A DNA stretch of 15,017 nt from Myxococcales bacterium UBA1203. GTDB taxonomy: Bacteria; Myxococcota; Myxococcia; Myxococcales; UBA5297. Position 1 is the stretch's first letter. Each line of letters opens with the position of its first letter. This document shows, piece after piece, positions 1-7,130 of this stretch. The stretch lies in assembly GCA_002309695.1 (NCBI GenBank), contig DBXV01000009.1, positions 37,682-52,698 on the forward strand. Reading direction: 5' to 3'. Both the position numbers and the translations under genes were made by a program. The notes below the pieces were generated by a model, which worked only from the letters and a program-made list of their open reading frames with translations, ran no database searches and was not told where the DNA came from.

Positions 1-557
1 TCGCCCGCCTGCCGCAGCAGCTTCAAAAGCGCCGTCATGGGGAGGCCGATGATCGCGTGATAGTCCCCGTCGATGGACTCAAAGAGCTGGAGCCCTTGGG
101 CCTCGATGCGGAAGGCGCCCGCGCAGCCCTGCCACTCGCCCGTGTCGAGGTACGCTTCGATTTCCGCGGGCGTCAGCTGAAACATGGTCAGGCGCACAGT
201 GGAAATGGCCTGCGCCTGAAAGGAAGGCGCCTCCCGGCAGAGCCACAGCGCCGAATGCAGCTGATGGGTGCGCCCCGAAAGCGCAAGAAGCTCCGCGCGT
301 GCCTCGTCCCGGTTCGCGGGCTTGCGCAGAAGGCGGCCGTCAATCTCCACCGTCTGATCGCAGCCCAGAACGAGGCGGTCCGGAAAGCGGCCGCGAAGCG
401 CCTCAGCCTTCTGCCGGGCAAATGACAGCGCCAGATCGGCCGGAGAGAGCCCCGGGGCGGCAATTTCATCCACACCCGGCGCATGGGCCTCAAAAGGAAT
501 ACCCGCGCTCGTCAGAAGCGCCGCACGAAAAGGAGATGTAGAGGCAAGAAGGAGCAT
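1..557 (-). CDS. maf: Maf-family nucleotide pyrophosphatase (3' end beyond window)
   Basis: Reading the minus strand from the ATG at 557-555 gives 185 codons without a stop before the window edge, close to the usual Maf length of about 190-200, so only a few residues are missing. Maf proteins are cytoplasmic pyrophosphatases that hydrolyse (often modified or non-canonical) NTPs to NMPs, and are linked to septum control. Visible motifs: LASTSPFR at residues 4-11 (the SxSPRR motif), GVDE at 28-31, GCDQTV at 65-70 with the catalytic-type Asp67, RKPA at 78-81, and GCAGAFRIEAQG at 144-155 followed by DGDYHAIIGLPM. The DQ and CAGAF versions are closer to the YceF/alphaproteobacterial style than to the DT/AGAYG style; Phe149 stands where Tyr is common. 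There is no Shine-Dalgarno sequence: the ATG is preceded by a run of C. No other in-frame ATG or GTG lies close upstream. Confidence 0.93.
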   Translation of the reverse strand, partial: MLLLASTSPFRAALLTSAGIPFEAHAPGVDEIAAPGLSPADLALSFARQKAEALRGRFPDRLVLGCDQTVEIDGRLLRKPANRDEARAELLALSGRTHQLHSALWLCREAPSFQAQAISTVRLTMFQLTPAEIEAYLDTGEWQGCAGAFRIEAQGLQLFESIDGDYHAIIGLPMTALLKLLRQAG

Positions 558-576
558 TTGGGGGGAGTTACACAGT

Positions 577-616
577 AAACAGCCCTGCCTCGGAATGACC
601 CAGGGCAGGGCTGTTT
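577..616 (-). terminator. 13-bp perfect hairpin between the small Asn-rich gene and maf
   Basis: Positions 577-589 (AAACAGCCCTGCC) pair perfectly with 604-616 (GGCAGGGCTGTTT), with a 14-nt loop. On the minus strand the stem is followed by TTTACTG, and on the plus strand by TTTTGG, so both U-tracts are short. It lies downstream of the minus-strand Asn-rich gene and just upstream of maf. It therefore probably ends the small transcript, or attenuates read-through into maf. Confidence 0.72.
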
Positions 617-679
617 TGGATGGTAGTGGGAAAGGGTCAGACGAATACCCTTTACCCGTTATTGAACAATGCAACAGTC

Positions 680-844
680 TTATTTTTTCCCGCCGGAATT
701 GCCCTGACAGCGGGGATTGTTGGGATTGCATTGATTGGCGTGATTATCATTGCGCGCCTGATGGGCCCCATTGTTGGGGTTATTCTGGTTTGCGTAATGA
801 TCGCGCTGCTGCTGGTTATGAGTTTTATCGGAAACACTGCTCAT
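680..844 (-). CDS. Small Asn/Gln-rich hypothetical protein with two NPNN repeats
   Basis: A 54-residue hydrophilic protein, very rich in Asn, Gln, His and Arg. Two units repeat every 18 residues: DHYANQNNPNN at 15-25 and DNHANQCNPNN at 33-43, with an HQAR/RCQG segment between or after them and a GGKK tail. I recognise this D-N-H-x-N-Q-x-N-P-N-N style from small uncharacterised proteobacterial proteins, but know no function. The start at 844 is chosen because AGGAG (856-852) sits 7 nt upstream of it; the ATG six codons earlier (862) has no such site. There is no signal peptide or membrane segment. The opposite strand carries an open frame that looks like a hydrophobic membrane protein, but that is what AAT/AAC codons give when read backwards. 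It is followed by the 577-616 hairpin. Cys39 and Cys46 are the only cysteines. Confidence 0.62.
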   Translation of the reverse strand: MSSVSDKTHNQQQRDHYANQNNPNNGAHQARNDNHANQCNPNNPRCQGNSGGKK

Positions 845-851
845 GTTGTTG

Positions 852-856
852 CTCCT
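852..856 (-). promoter_or_regulatory. Shine-Dalgarno deciding the start of the Asn-rich gene
   Basis: AGGAG on the minus strand, 7 nt before the ATG at 844-842. It falls inside the six-codon extension to the earlier ATG at 862, which argues for the shorter protein. Confidence 0.6.
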
Positions 857-927
857 GTTCATTGGAAATCGTTGAGATTTTACATCCGGGCAGAGGCACC
901 ATACCTTTGCCGACGTTAATCATAGCT

Positions 928-1003
928 ACTCGTAAATACGTCGTCAAGGGACCGGCAGAAAATGCTCTTACGAGTCAACGAGTTGCAAAAAGTTGTAAGC
1001 AAC
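928..1003. repeat. Inverted repeats in the divergent intergenic region
   Basis: ACTCGTAA (928-935) has its exact reverse complement TTACGAGT at 968-975. A second small inversion, GTTGC (982-986) and GCAAC (999-1003), follows and is succeeded by a T-rich stretch. They lie between the leftward Asn-rich gene and the rightward promoter at 1017-1045. They could be operator half-sites or transcript hairpins; nothing in the sequence decides which. Confidence 0.35.
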
Positions 1004-1016
1004 GTATTTTTCTTGT

Positions 1017-1045
1017 TTGACGTCTTGCGGGAGCCGCTTTATATA
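1017..1045 (+). promoter_or_regulatory. Sigma70-type promoter for the five-gene cluster
   Basis: TTGACG at 1017-1022 and TATATA at 1040-1045 are separated by exactly 17 nt. That matches the -35/-10 consensus at five of six positions and about four of six. The -10 box is bracketed by CCGC (1034-1037) and GCGG (1047-1050), a small inverted repeat that a repressor could use. The expected start of transcription is near 1052, giving a leader of about 50 nt to the ATG at 1103. A three-codon mini-ORF (ATG at 1081, TGA at 1090-1092) lies in this leader directly before the ribosome site AGGAG (1092-1096). Confidence 0.65.
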
Positions 1046-1102
1046 GGCGGTCTGGCAGGAGCGATAGCTGGCGGTCAAAGATGAAAAGATGAGGAGAACG
1101 AA

Positions 1103-3880
1103 ATGAAGAACGCATTATTAAAGAAAGTTATCGATGAGAGATACAGGGGGAAGAACAGTGCGTTGGCTAGAAGATTATGGAAAGAAATTAAGAAGAGATT
1201 TCCTGCTAAATCTGCCGAAGACGATCAGACTCAGGAGAGAAATCTCGCGACGAAGATTGGCGAGCTGGTCAACTGCAAAGATGAATCGCGCATCGGCTGG
1301 TGGCGCAATGTGGAGGACGGCAAGTATCTGGAACTCCTCTCCGAGCTGACAGGACTGAGCGCTGAGGCGCTTCTCTCGCCCACTGAAAATCAGATTAGCT
1401 TTCCCGAATTCCCCGAACTGGCCACCTGGCGGCCTCAGGATGGCGACGCACTCTGTCCAATCTGGTATGAGACGAGTCAGAACTTTCAGCCGCGCCCGCC
1501 GAGTTCGCTGCTTGATATTGTTGTAAAGCATTTGTCCGAAGAGACATCGGGGCTGCTCTGGATTGTCGTTCTTCCGGGCTGCGGCAAAGCAACGACCTTG
1601 CGGGCAATGGAAATTTTGCATTCCGACAAAGTATATATTGCTGAAGCAGAACATGGATATTTGTCCGACATATCTCTTCCTGATGCAGACAAACTGGCTT
1701 TTCTCGTCGTGCATCGTCTGGAACAAGATCTTTCTAAATTTCAGGGACAAATAGAAGCTCTTCTGCGCCGCAAAACATCGGCAGTCGTTCTGGCGCCTTT
1801 TGACATTCCTCGAAAAATATCTGGCGCATCAACACGTCCAAAGCTGGGAGAAAAAAAGCTGGGAGAAAAACATCCCGTCCTCGCATCTGATTGGCGCAGC
1901 AGAGTGGTTGTTTGGGCGGCGCAGCGATATGTAAAACTATACAAACAAAATAAATGGCCCGGAGAACTGACGGAGCTGATGATTCAATTGTGCAATTCGC
2001 CGCTGAAAGATTTCATTCAATCTCCCGGCGATGTTCTGGCGCTGTGCCGTCAGTGCCGTGATGGTCAGCTGAATGATATTGATGACATAGATCTGTCTGA
2101 TCTGTCGTCCAAGTGGCTGGAACAAGTGGGTTTTGCTTCATCTCAGGAGAAATCTGCGCAAAAAAAGAAATACAATCAGGCTGTTTATTCAGTCTTTATG
2201 AATCGGGATGTCGAGTGGCTGAAAGCTGGTCAAACGGATTGGGAAACAGCTTTTAGTGATAACAAAGTATTTCATGAAATGCTTGTAAAATTAGGGGGTG
2301 GAAAGAAAGACATAGCCTCGCCGGCTCTTTTCAAATTTGGGGTGGCGGGGATTATACCCTATCCAAATTGGGTCGCTGCCGGGACGCTGATGCCTCCCGC
2401 CGAGGAAGGACAAAAAGAGTATTTTTTTGAGCCGAATAATATCCGCCAGTGGGCGTGGACTGGGGCGGACAATTCAAGAAAGAATCTCCTGCTGTCACTT
2501 CTGCGGAATTGCCGCTCAAGCGTGTTAAAGCTCAATATCACTGAATCATTGAAAGGGGTTGAAGGATTTGAACGGCTGGCGGCAATCGAAGCCATTGTGC
2601 GCTTCGCTGCCGATGACCCGCAGAGCATCAATAAAAAATTTTGCAATTCAATTCCATGGGAGGAATTTTTCAGGAATTTAGACGCATTCGGCCATCCGCG
2701 AAGGGATATACCGGGAGAAAAGTTTCATTTCCCGCTGACATGGGAACAGCGGAACCCGGCTGTCGGCGAGCTTTCAGACTCGATGACATTCAATGCGTCC
2801 GAAATGATTCGGGAATTTATGCAGGCAGGCTGGGGATTGAGTCATGAATACAGTGACTGCGAAAATGCGAAAGCAGCCTTGCCCGAAGCCTATTCGTGGA
2901 TTTTTCCATTCTGGATGAAGGAGCAAACGCTTGGATTGGAAAACATTCCTTTTGAATCGTCTTATTGGCCGACATCCGATGAATTTTTCCAATGGGCCAG
3001 AGAGCTCATCGATAAAGATAAAGTGACGCTCCCACGGGAGATGAACGCCGAAAATATCCCGGCGATATTTTTACCTGCCTTTCTGCTGTCTCAAAAGTAT
3101 CTGAAATCTTTATTTGGTGGAAAAAATGTTCCTTTTGCTCAGTATATTATGTCTAAAATTCAAAATGAGAGCAGCGCAGCTGAATGGCTTGGAAAGCAGT
3201 TAAATGGAGATGAAATCGACAAAGTTATTTATCAACAGTGCTGTGACCTGATTTGGCGAAGTATTCGAAAAGATAGTGTGTTAGCTAAAATTGAATGTCT
3301 CGTGCGCGATTACCCTGCTTTGGCTGATGTCGTTTGTCGAAATGTTTCCGAAGGAGAGCTCCGACAGACAGTAGGGCGCCCAGGTGGTCTGCGAAGAGGT
3401 TCTTCTGATAATTCAAATTTATTAAATAATTTGAGCGAATCCCAGAAAATAGCCGTTTTGACGGAATGGTTGGAACGGGCTGATGCCAATGCGGATGAAA
3501 CCGCGTTTGACGCCTATGCCTTTGCACCGCTTTTGACGAAAAAGCTCTGGAGGGCAATAAAAGAAACGAGCGGTCAGGCAGATAATATCTCGGAATTGCT
3601 GCGCAGAATGCCGCGCATTGTCATCGGGCCGATTGCCCGTCAGATTTGGCTGGAAGATGCCGATTGGGCCATGGAGGAAATTAAAAAGTGGATTTCAGAG
3701 CCGACGTTTCGCGACGAGGGACTTCAGGAATGGTTCTGCGTGGCACCGCGAGAGCAATTTGGCGCATTGGCTGAAGTGCTCAAGTCCACAGCCCCGCGTC
3801 CCATTTGGACAAAGAAATGGTGTCGAATCGCCATTGGGCGCGCAGGCAGTGCGACAGAGAAGCTGTTTGAGTTGATGTAA
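1103..3880 (+). CDS. Large protein with degenerate P-loop (STAND-like), RavA-ViaA associated
   Basis: A 925-residue cytoplasmic protein; AGGAG lies 6 nt before the ATG. Residues 1-92 form a helical, basic module with ATKIGEL and WWRN segments, possibly a helix-turn-helix-like or adaptor domain. A P-loop-like segment follows: WIVVLPGCGKATT, with Lys162. It departs from the canonical GxxxxGK[S/T] at both ends: Val156 replaces the first Gly and Ala163 replaces Ser/Thr. Hydrophobic strands FLVVH and AVVLAPFD follow, as in a P-loop core, but without a clear Asp-Asp/Asp-Glu Walker B. The remaining roughly 550 residues (from about 350) look mostly helical with many Trp, and I recognise no domain in them. 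By family logic this resembles an inactive STAND/AAA-like regulator or scaffold; nucleotide binding without turnover is an inference. It is the first gene after the 1017-1045 promoter. Base composition is lower in GC than maf or the genes beyond 11300. An alternative is an uncharacterised helical protein with a chance P-loop likeness. Confidence 0.75.
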   Translation: MKNALLKKVIDERYRGKNSALARRLWKEIKKRFPAKSAEDDQTQERNLATKIGELVNCKDESRIGWWRNVEDGKYLELLSELTGLSAEALLSPTENQISFPEFPELATWRPQDGDALCPIWYETSQNFQPRPPSSLLDIVVKHLSEETSGLLWIVVLPGCGKATTLRAMEILHSDKVYIAEAEHGYLSDISLPDADKLAFLVVHRLEQDLSKFQGQIEALLRRKTSAVVLAPFDIPRKISGASTRPKLGEKKLGEKHPVLASDWRSRVVVWAAQRYVKLYKQNKWPGELTELMIQLCNSPLKDFIQSPGDVLALCRQCRDGQLNDIDDIDLSDLSSKWLEQVGFASSQEKSAQKKKYNQAVYSVFMNRDVEWLKAGQTDWETAFSDNKVFHEMLVKLGGGKKDIASPALFKFGVAGIIPYPNWVAAGTLMPPAEEGQKEYFFEPNNIRQWAWTGADNSRKNLLLSLLRNCRSSVLKLNITESLKGVEGFERLAAIEAIVRFAADDPQSINKKFCNSIPWEEFFRNLDAFGHPRRDIPGEKFHFPLTWEQRNPAVGELSDSMTFNASEMIREFMQAGWGLSHEYSDCENAKAALPEAYSWIFPFWMKEQTLGLENIPFESSYWPTSDEFFQWARELIDKDKVTLPREMNAENIPAIFLPAFLLSQKYLKSLFGGKNVPFAQYIMSKIQNESSAAEWLGKQLNGDEIDKVIYQQCCDLIWRSIRKDSVLAKIECLVRDYPALADVVCRNVSEGELRQTVGRPGGLRRGSSDNSNLLNNLSESQKIAVLTEWLERADANADETAFDAYAFAPLLTKKLWRAIKETSGQADNISELLRRMPRIVIGPIARQIWLEDADWAMEEIKKWISEPTFRDEGLQEWFCVAPREQFGALAEVLKSTAPRPIWTKKWCRIAIGRAGSATEKLFELM

Positions 3881-4014
3881 AATGTATGAGGCGAAGAAAA
3901 GAGTGGTTTATCTGTCAACTCTTCCGGTTCCTGTCCTTTATAGCGGGCAGAAGGATTGATGGAACGTATCATATCAAACAATTGAAGCGTTAATTATTAA
4001 ATTGGAGTTACATC

Positions 4015-5397
4015 ATGAGTTTTGATTTTCGTTATAAAATTTTTTGTTTGTCTCCTTCTGTGAATGGCCGACAGCAGGAAAAGGCATTCAACACGGACAA
4101 GCTCTATCTGAATTACGGCCTATTGGGGCTCGCCACATTGCTTTCTGAAATGGGCCATCAGGTGAAAATGATGCAGTCCGATGGGATGAGCCTCGATGTC
4201 TATCGCCCGACGCTGGAATACTACCTCGAACGCGCCGACATTCTCATGGTGTCACTCCCGTCGTTTTTTGAAATTCCAATGGCCCAGGATATTTTGCGTT
4301 TTGTCCGTGAGAAATACCCGAAAATCCGGGTCATGCTGGGCGGGCGCTGGACGGTGGATCGCAATCTGGGCTTTATTCAGAGGAAATTCGCCGGGCTGAT
4401 TCACATGATCTGCCGTGGCTGCCCGGATGACCGTCTGTCGGAGGTTTTGGCTGCCCTGATGGCTCCGGATAGAAACAGAGAATCTCCGTTTGTGAGCCAG
4501 GAATACCAATACTCCAAACCGTTTCCGCATGTCGATTATAAGCTTCTGCACGATTTCAAAAAATACCAGCCTGTCATCGAGGCTTCCCGCGGATGTCCCG
4601 GCAAGTGTAAATTCTGTCAGGAATCGAATTATACATACTTCAAATTGAAATCGACGGAAGCGATTATTGATGAAATCGAAAGCATTTGTGAGCAATATAA
4701 ATCCGATGATCTGAATTTCTATTTACAGGGCGCCATGGTCAATCCGGATGTCGAATGGGCGAAGGCATTTAAGAAACTGTATGATGAAAGACAACTACGC
4801 TGCGGCCTGCGCTTTGAGTCGCGGGTGGACTGCCTCAATCCGGAATCGGTGAAAATCCTCGCTGGCGCCGGGCTGAAAGTCATTGATTTTGGGCTGGAAT
4901 CCGCATCTCCGACGATGTTGCGGCGCATGAACAAGACGTCGAACCCGGAAGATTATCTGAAAAAAGCCGAGGCCATCCTCAGTGCAGCGTCGGAGGTTGA
5001 CGTCAAATGTAAATTGAATATACTGCTTTTCGCGGGAGAAACGCAGCGCACCTGGGGCGAAACGATGGCGTGGCTGCGGCGTATGAAGGCACAATACGGT
5101 AATGGCTTTGGCGGTGTGTCCGCAAATCCACTGACCATTTACCTGAATGGCGAGGGGACAGAAGATTTTTCCATGCAGGTGGAACGTGACTCTGGCTGTA
5201 AAGTAAATAGAATAGAATTGAATGAGCGGGGTTACACCACGCCCGACACGAGCCGCGACATTTCCTCATTGAAAGCCTGCGCGGAGGCAGCCTATCGCGC
5301 ACTGATGACGGATGATGAATATAAATACCTGAAATCCATCTCGTTTACACCGAGAGAGACATCCATTGAGGCAGATCTTGTGGAAAAAATTGCCTGA
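4015..5397 (+). CDS. B12-binding-domain radical SAM protein
   Basis: A 460-residue enzyme; GGAG (4004-4007) lies 7 nt before the ATG. The N-terminal ~150 residues form a cobalamin-binding Rossmann-like domain: a LYLNYGLLGLATLLSEMGH start, an ADILMVSLPS strand, and VMLGGRW with G109-G110 at the position of the usual GG[PH] loop. The radical SAM core carries the 4Fe-4S motif Cys194-x3-Cys198-x2-Cys201 (RGCPGKCKFC), then a YLQG segment and FGLESAS with Glu295, which contacts SAM in this family. The family uses a 5'-deoxyadenosyl radical, often with cobalamin, for methylation or ring-forming reactions; the substrate cannot be read from the sequence. There are no extra cysteine clusters of SPASM type. 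It lies 134 nt after the P-loop gene and 48 nt before the coiled-coil gene, so co-transcription is likely. The oxygen-sensitive cofactor suggests function under low oxygen. Confidence 0.9.
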   Translation: MSFDFRYKIFCLSPSVNGRQQEKAFNTDKLYLNYGLLGLATLLSEMGHQVKMMQSDGMSLDVYRPTLEYYLERADILMVSLPSFFEIPMAQDILRFVREKYPKIRVMLGGRWTVDRNLGFIQRKFAGLIHMICRGCPDDRLSEVLAALMAPDRNRESPFVSQEYQYSKPFPHVDYKLLHDFKKYQPVIEASRGCPGKCKFCQESNYTYFKLKSTEAIIDEIESICEQYKSDDLNFYLQGAMVNPDVEWAKAFKKLYDERQLRCGLRFESRVDCLNPESVKILAGAGLKVIDFGLESASPTMLRRMNKTSNPEDYLKKAEAILSAASEVDVKCKLNILLFAGETQRTWGETMAWLRRMKAQYGNGFGGVSANPLTIYLNGEGTEDFSMQVERDSGCKVNRIELNERGYTTPDTSRDISSLKACAEAAYRALMTDDEYKYLKSISFTPRETSIEADLVEKIA

Positions 5398-5445
5398 TTT
5401 CACGTCGATTTTTTTGATCACTTTTACGGTTGGAGGAATGGAACG

Positions 5446-6969
5446 ATGGGAAATATTTTTCACTTAAATAGGCAGCAGCGACGTAAGATAATGGCCACGG
5501 GAAATCCTGAGGATGCGTGTACTGTCGCGATGGCGGGAATTGCGAGGCATGTGCAGCAGCCGTATCGAAAAAAGACTGATAAGAAGTCCATTCCTCAATT
5601 CTTTAATGCCGAAACGACGTTAGCGACTATTTCAAATGATTCACCAGATGAAGATGCTGCTTCTGCTAATTCAGATGCAATTAGGAAAAGTGAGGAGACA
5701 AAAGAGATGACTGAAATCAAATCAGAGGAAACGTCCTCAATGTCGCAAAATCTGACAGAAGAAATTCAAAAAGAAGATGCCCCAAAAGATAAAAATGAAG
5801 AACTGATTCGACTGCTGACGCCATTTATAGGCATCGACTGCCAGAATCCGATTTGGGATGACGAGCATCTGCCTTCAAATATATGCTGGCACATCGCAGA
5901 AATTCGCAAAGGAAAGCTCTCTGAGCGCAACTGGATTATTACATTTAGGAATATTATTGAGACGTATCAGCCCGCATTTGTTTGGTCGGGTGTTGAAATA
6001 CCCGAGATTTCCAAGCTGGACGGGCAGAGAATTGATTCGGATATAATTGAAAAAATAGAAACACTCCTGAAAAATATATCTGATCAAAAGAGCGCATTGG
6101 AGACGCTTTATTTGAACCAGCCGACGACGGCGGCCGAGTGGGCGCAGTTGTCAGAAAATCTCGCGAAAGCAGGAAATCAGGATGACGTCGATGAATTGAG
6201 AAAGGCTGTTGAGGCGCTGCCGCTTAAGGGGCCAGATGCTCCTGAATTACAGAATGCTGAGCAGAAACGAATCAGGGAATTGGAAGAGGCCTTGGAAAAG
6301 GCGAAGGAAGAACACAATAAGGACATTGAGCAAAAAGAGGCACGAATTAAAGAGTTAGAAAAAGAAAAGGTGGGGATGGAAAAGACATACAATGAAGTCG
6401 AAGAATTGCATAGCCAGGAAATCGCAAAAAAAGAGGCGCGCATTCAGGAATTGACGAAGGAAAAATATAAAAGCAAGCCACCAATTCCTCGAAATTCGCT
6501 GTCGGAAGATGATATGGTCATTTTGAGAAATTATTTTTCCGGTGGAAAGAAGGGTCTGCTGCTCACCAGCCTGACGCAGGCGTTAAACATTTTGCGAATT
6601 CTGTATTCAGATAGAGTGGAAATTGTTTCTGAGGCATGGGAATCTGCCGGGGAATCCAATTTCAGAGATCCGACAAAGGCTTTCTTTATGATGGAGCGTC
6701 TTATCACTAAATTCCTGGATATTATGCGCGATGGAAAAGGAATGGGATTCGCCAAAACAGAGTGCTTTTTCGATAAGGAATTTGCCTCGGATGAGCACGA
6801 CAAGGTTCCTGATTTGCTGCGCACTTTCAGCGATCGGGTCATGCGCGAGCATCTGAAAATCGGCAACAATGAGGGGGCGGAAAAGGGCTGGCGCTGCCAT
6901 TTCTGTTACGATCCGATCAGCCGGAAAATTGTCATTGGCCATTGCGGGAAGCATTTGAATTTCAAGTGA
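5446..6969 (+). CDS. Coiled-coil protein with C-terminal beta-hairpin domain, RavA-ViaA associated
   Basis: 507 residues; GGAGG (5432-5436) lies 9 nt before the ATG. Residues ~1-40 are basic and ~60-120 are an acidic, Ser/Glu-rich, probably disordered stretch. Residues ~120-190 form a small folded region with several Trp (PIWDD, ICWHI, RNWII). Residues ~265-345 are a charged coiled coil containing a near-repeat, DIEQKEARIKELEKEK at 293-308 and EIAKKEARIQELTKEK at 325-340. A C-terminal domain (~355-507) ends in MREHLKIG, WRCHFCYDP and KIVIGHCGKHL. That ending is a pattern I have seen at the C-termini of uncharacterised bacterial proteins, but I cannot name the domain or give it an activity. 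It has no signal peptide or membrane helix. Its position between the radical SAM gene and ravA suggests an adaptor, substrate or sensor for the complex; this is inference. Confidence 0.72.
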   Translation: MGNIFHLNRQQRRKIMATGNPEDACTVAMAGIARHVQQPYRKKTDKKSIPQFFNAETTLATISNDSPDEDAASANSDAIRKSEETKEMTEIKSEETSSMSQNLTEEIQKEDAPKDKNEELIRLLTPFIGIDCQNPIWDDEHLPSNICWHIAEIRKGKLSERNWIITFRNIIETYQPAFVWSGVEIPEISKLDGQRIDSDIIEKIETLLKNISDQKSALETLYLNQPTTAAEWAQLSENLAKAGNQDDVDELRKAVEALPLKGPDAPELQNAEQKRIRELEEALEKAKEEHNKDIEQKEARIKELEKEKVGMEKTYNEVEELHSQEIAKKEARIQELTKEKYKSKPPIPRNSLSEDDMVILRNYFSGGKKGLLLTSLTQALNILRILYSDRVEIVSEAWESAGESNFRDPTKAFFMMERLITKFLDIMRDGKGMGFAKTECFFDKEFASDEHDKVPDLLRTFSDRVMREHLKIGNNEGAEKGWRCHFCYDPISRKIVIGHCGKHLNFK

Positions 6970-7130
6970 TTAGAAAAATTTCGCTCTTTCCGCAAAATTT
7001 TCTGTCGACTCGCCGTCAAGCCGCCGCTTAATAGAGGGCAACTGGCCGCAACTTTTATCCCGCCCTCGCAATCCGAGGCACTAAAGTTATTCGGAAGATT
7101 CAGACAACAGATAAAATGGAGGCAACAGAC
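6970..7130. other. 161-nt gap between the coiled-coil gene and ravA
   Basis: The gap holds no gene. There is a 5-bp hairpin, CCTCG (7064-7068) with CGAGG (7074-7078), too weak and without a U-tract to be a convincing terminator. TCGACT followed 17 nt later by TTAATA is a poor match to a promoter. Separate transcription of ravA-viaA is possible but unproven. Confidence 0.4.
7118..7122 (+). promoter_or_regulatory. Shine-Dalgarno deciding the ravA start
   Basis: GGAGG lies 8 nt before the ATG at 7131. The alternative ATG at 7116 overlaps this site and has no ribosome site of its own, so the downstream ATG is preferred. Confidence 0.75.

Noticed and set aside
57..425. Plus-strand 122-codon frame
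   Set aside because: Antisense to maf, whose motifs are unmistakable; basic low-complexity composition.
620..919. Plus-strand frame resembling a small membrane protein
   Set aside because: Its Ile/Val/Leu run is the reverse reading of the Asn-rich minus-strand gene, which has a ribosome site and internal repeats; the plus frame has neither.
595..1020. Plus-strand 141-codon Cys/Trp-rich frame
   Set aside because: It begins inside the 577-616 hairpin, spans the intergenic control region and has no family likeness.
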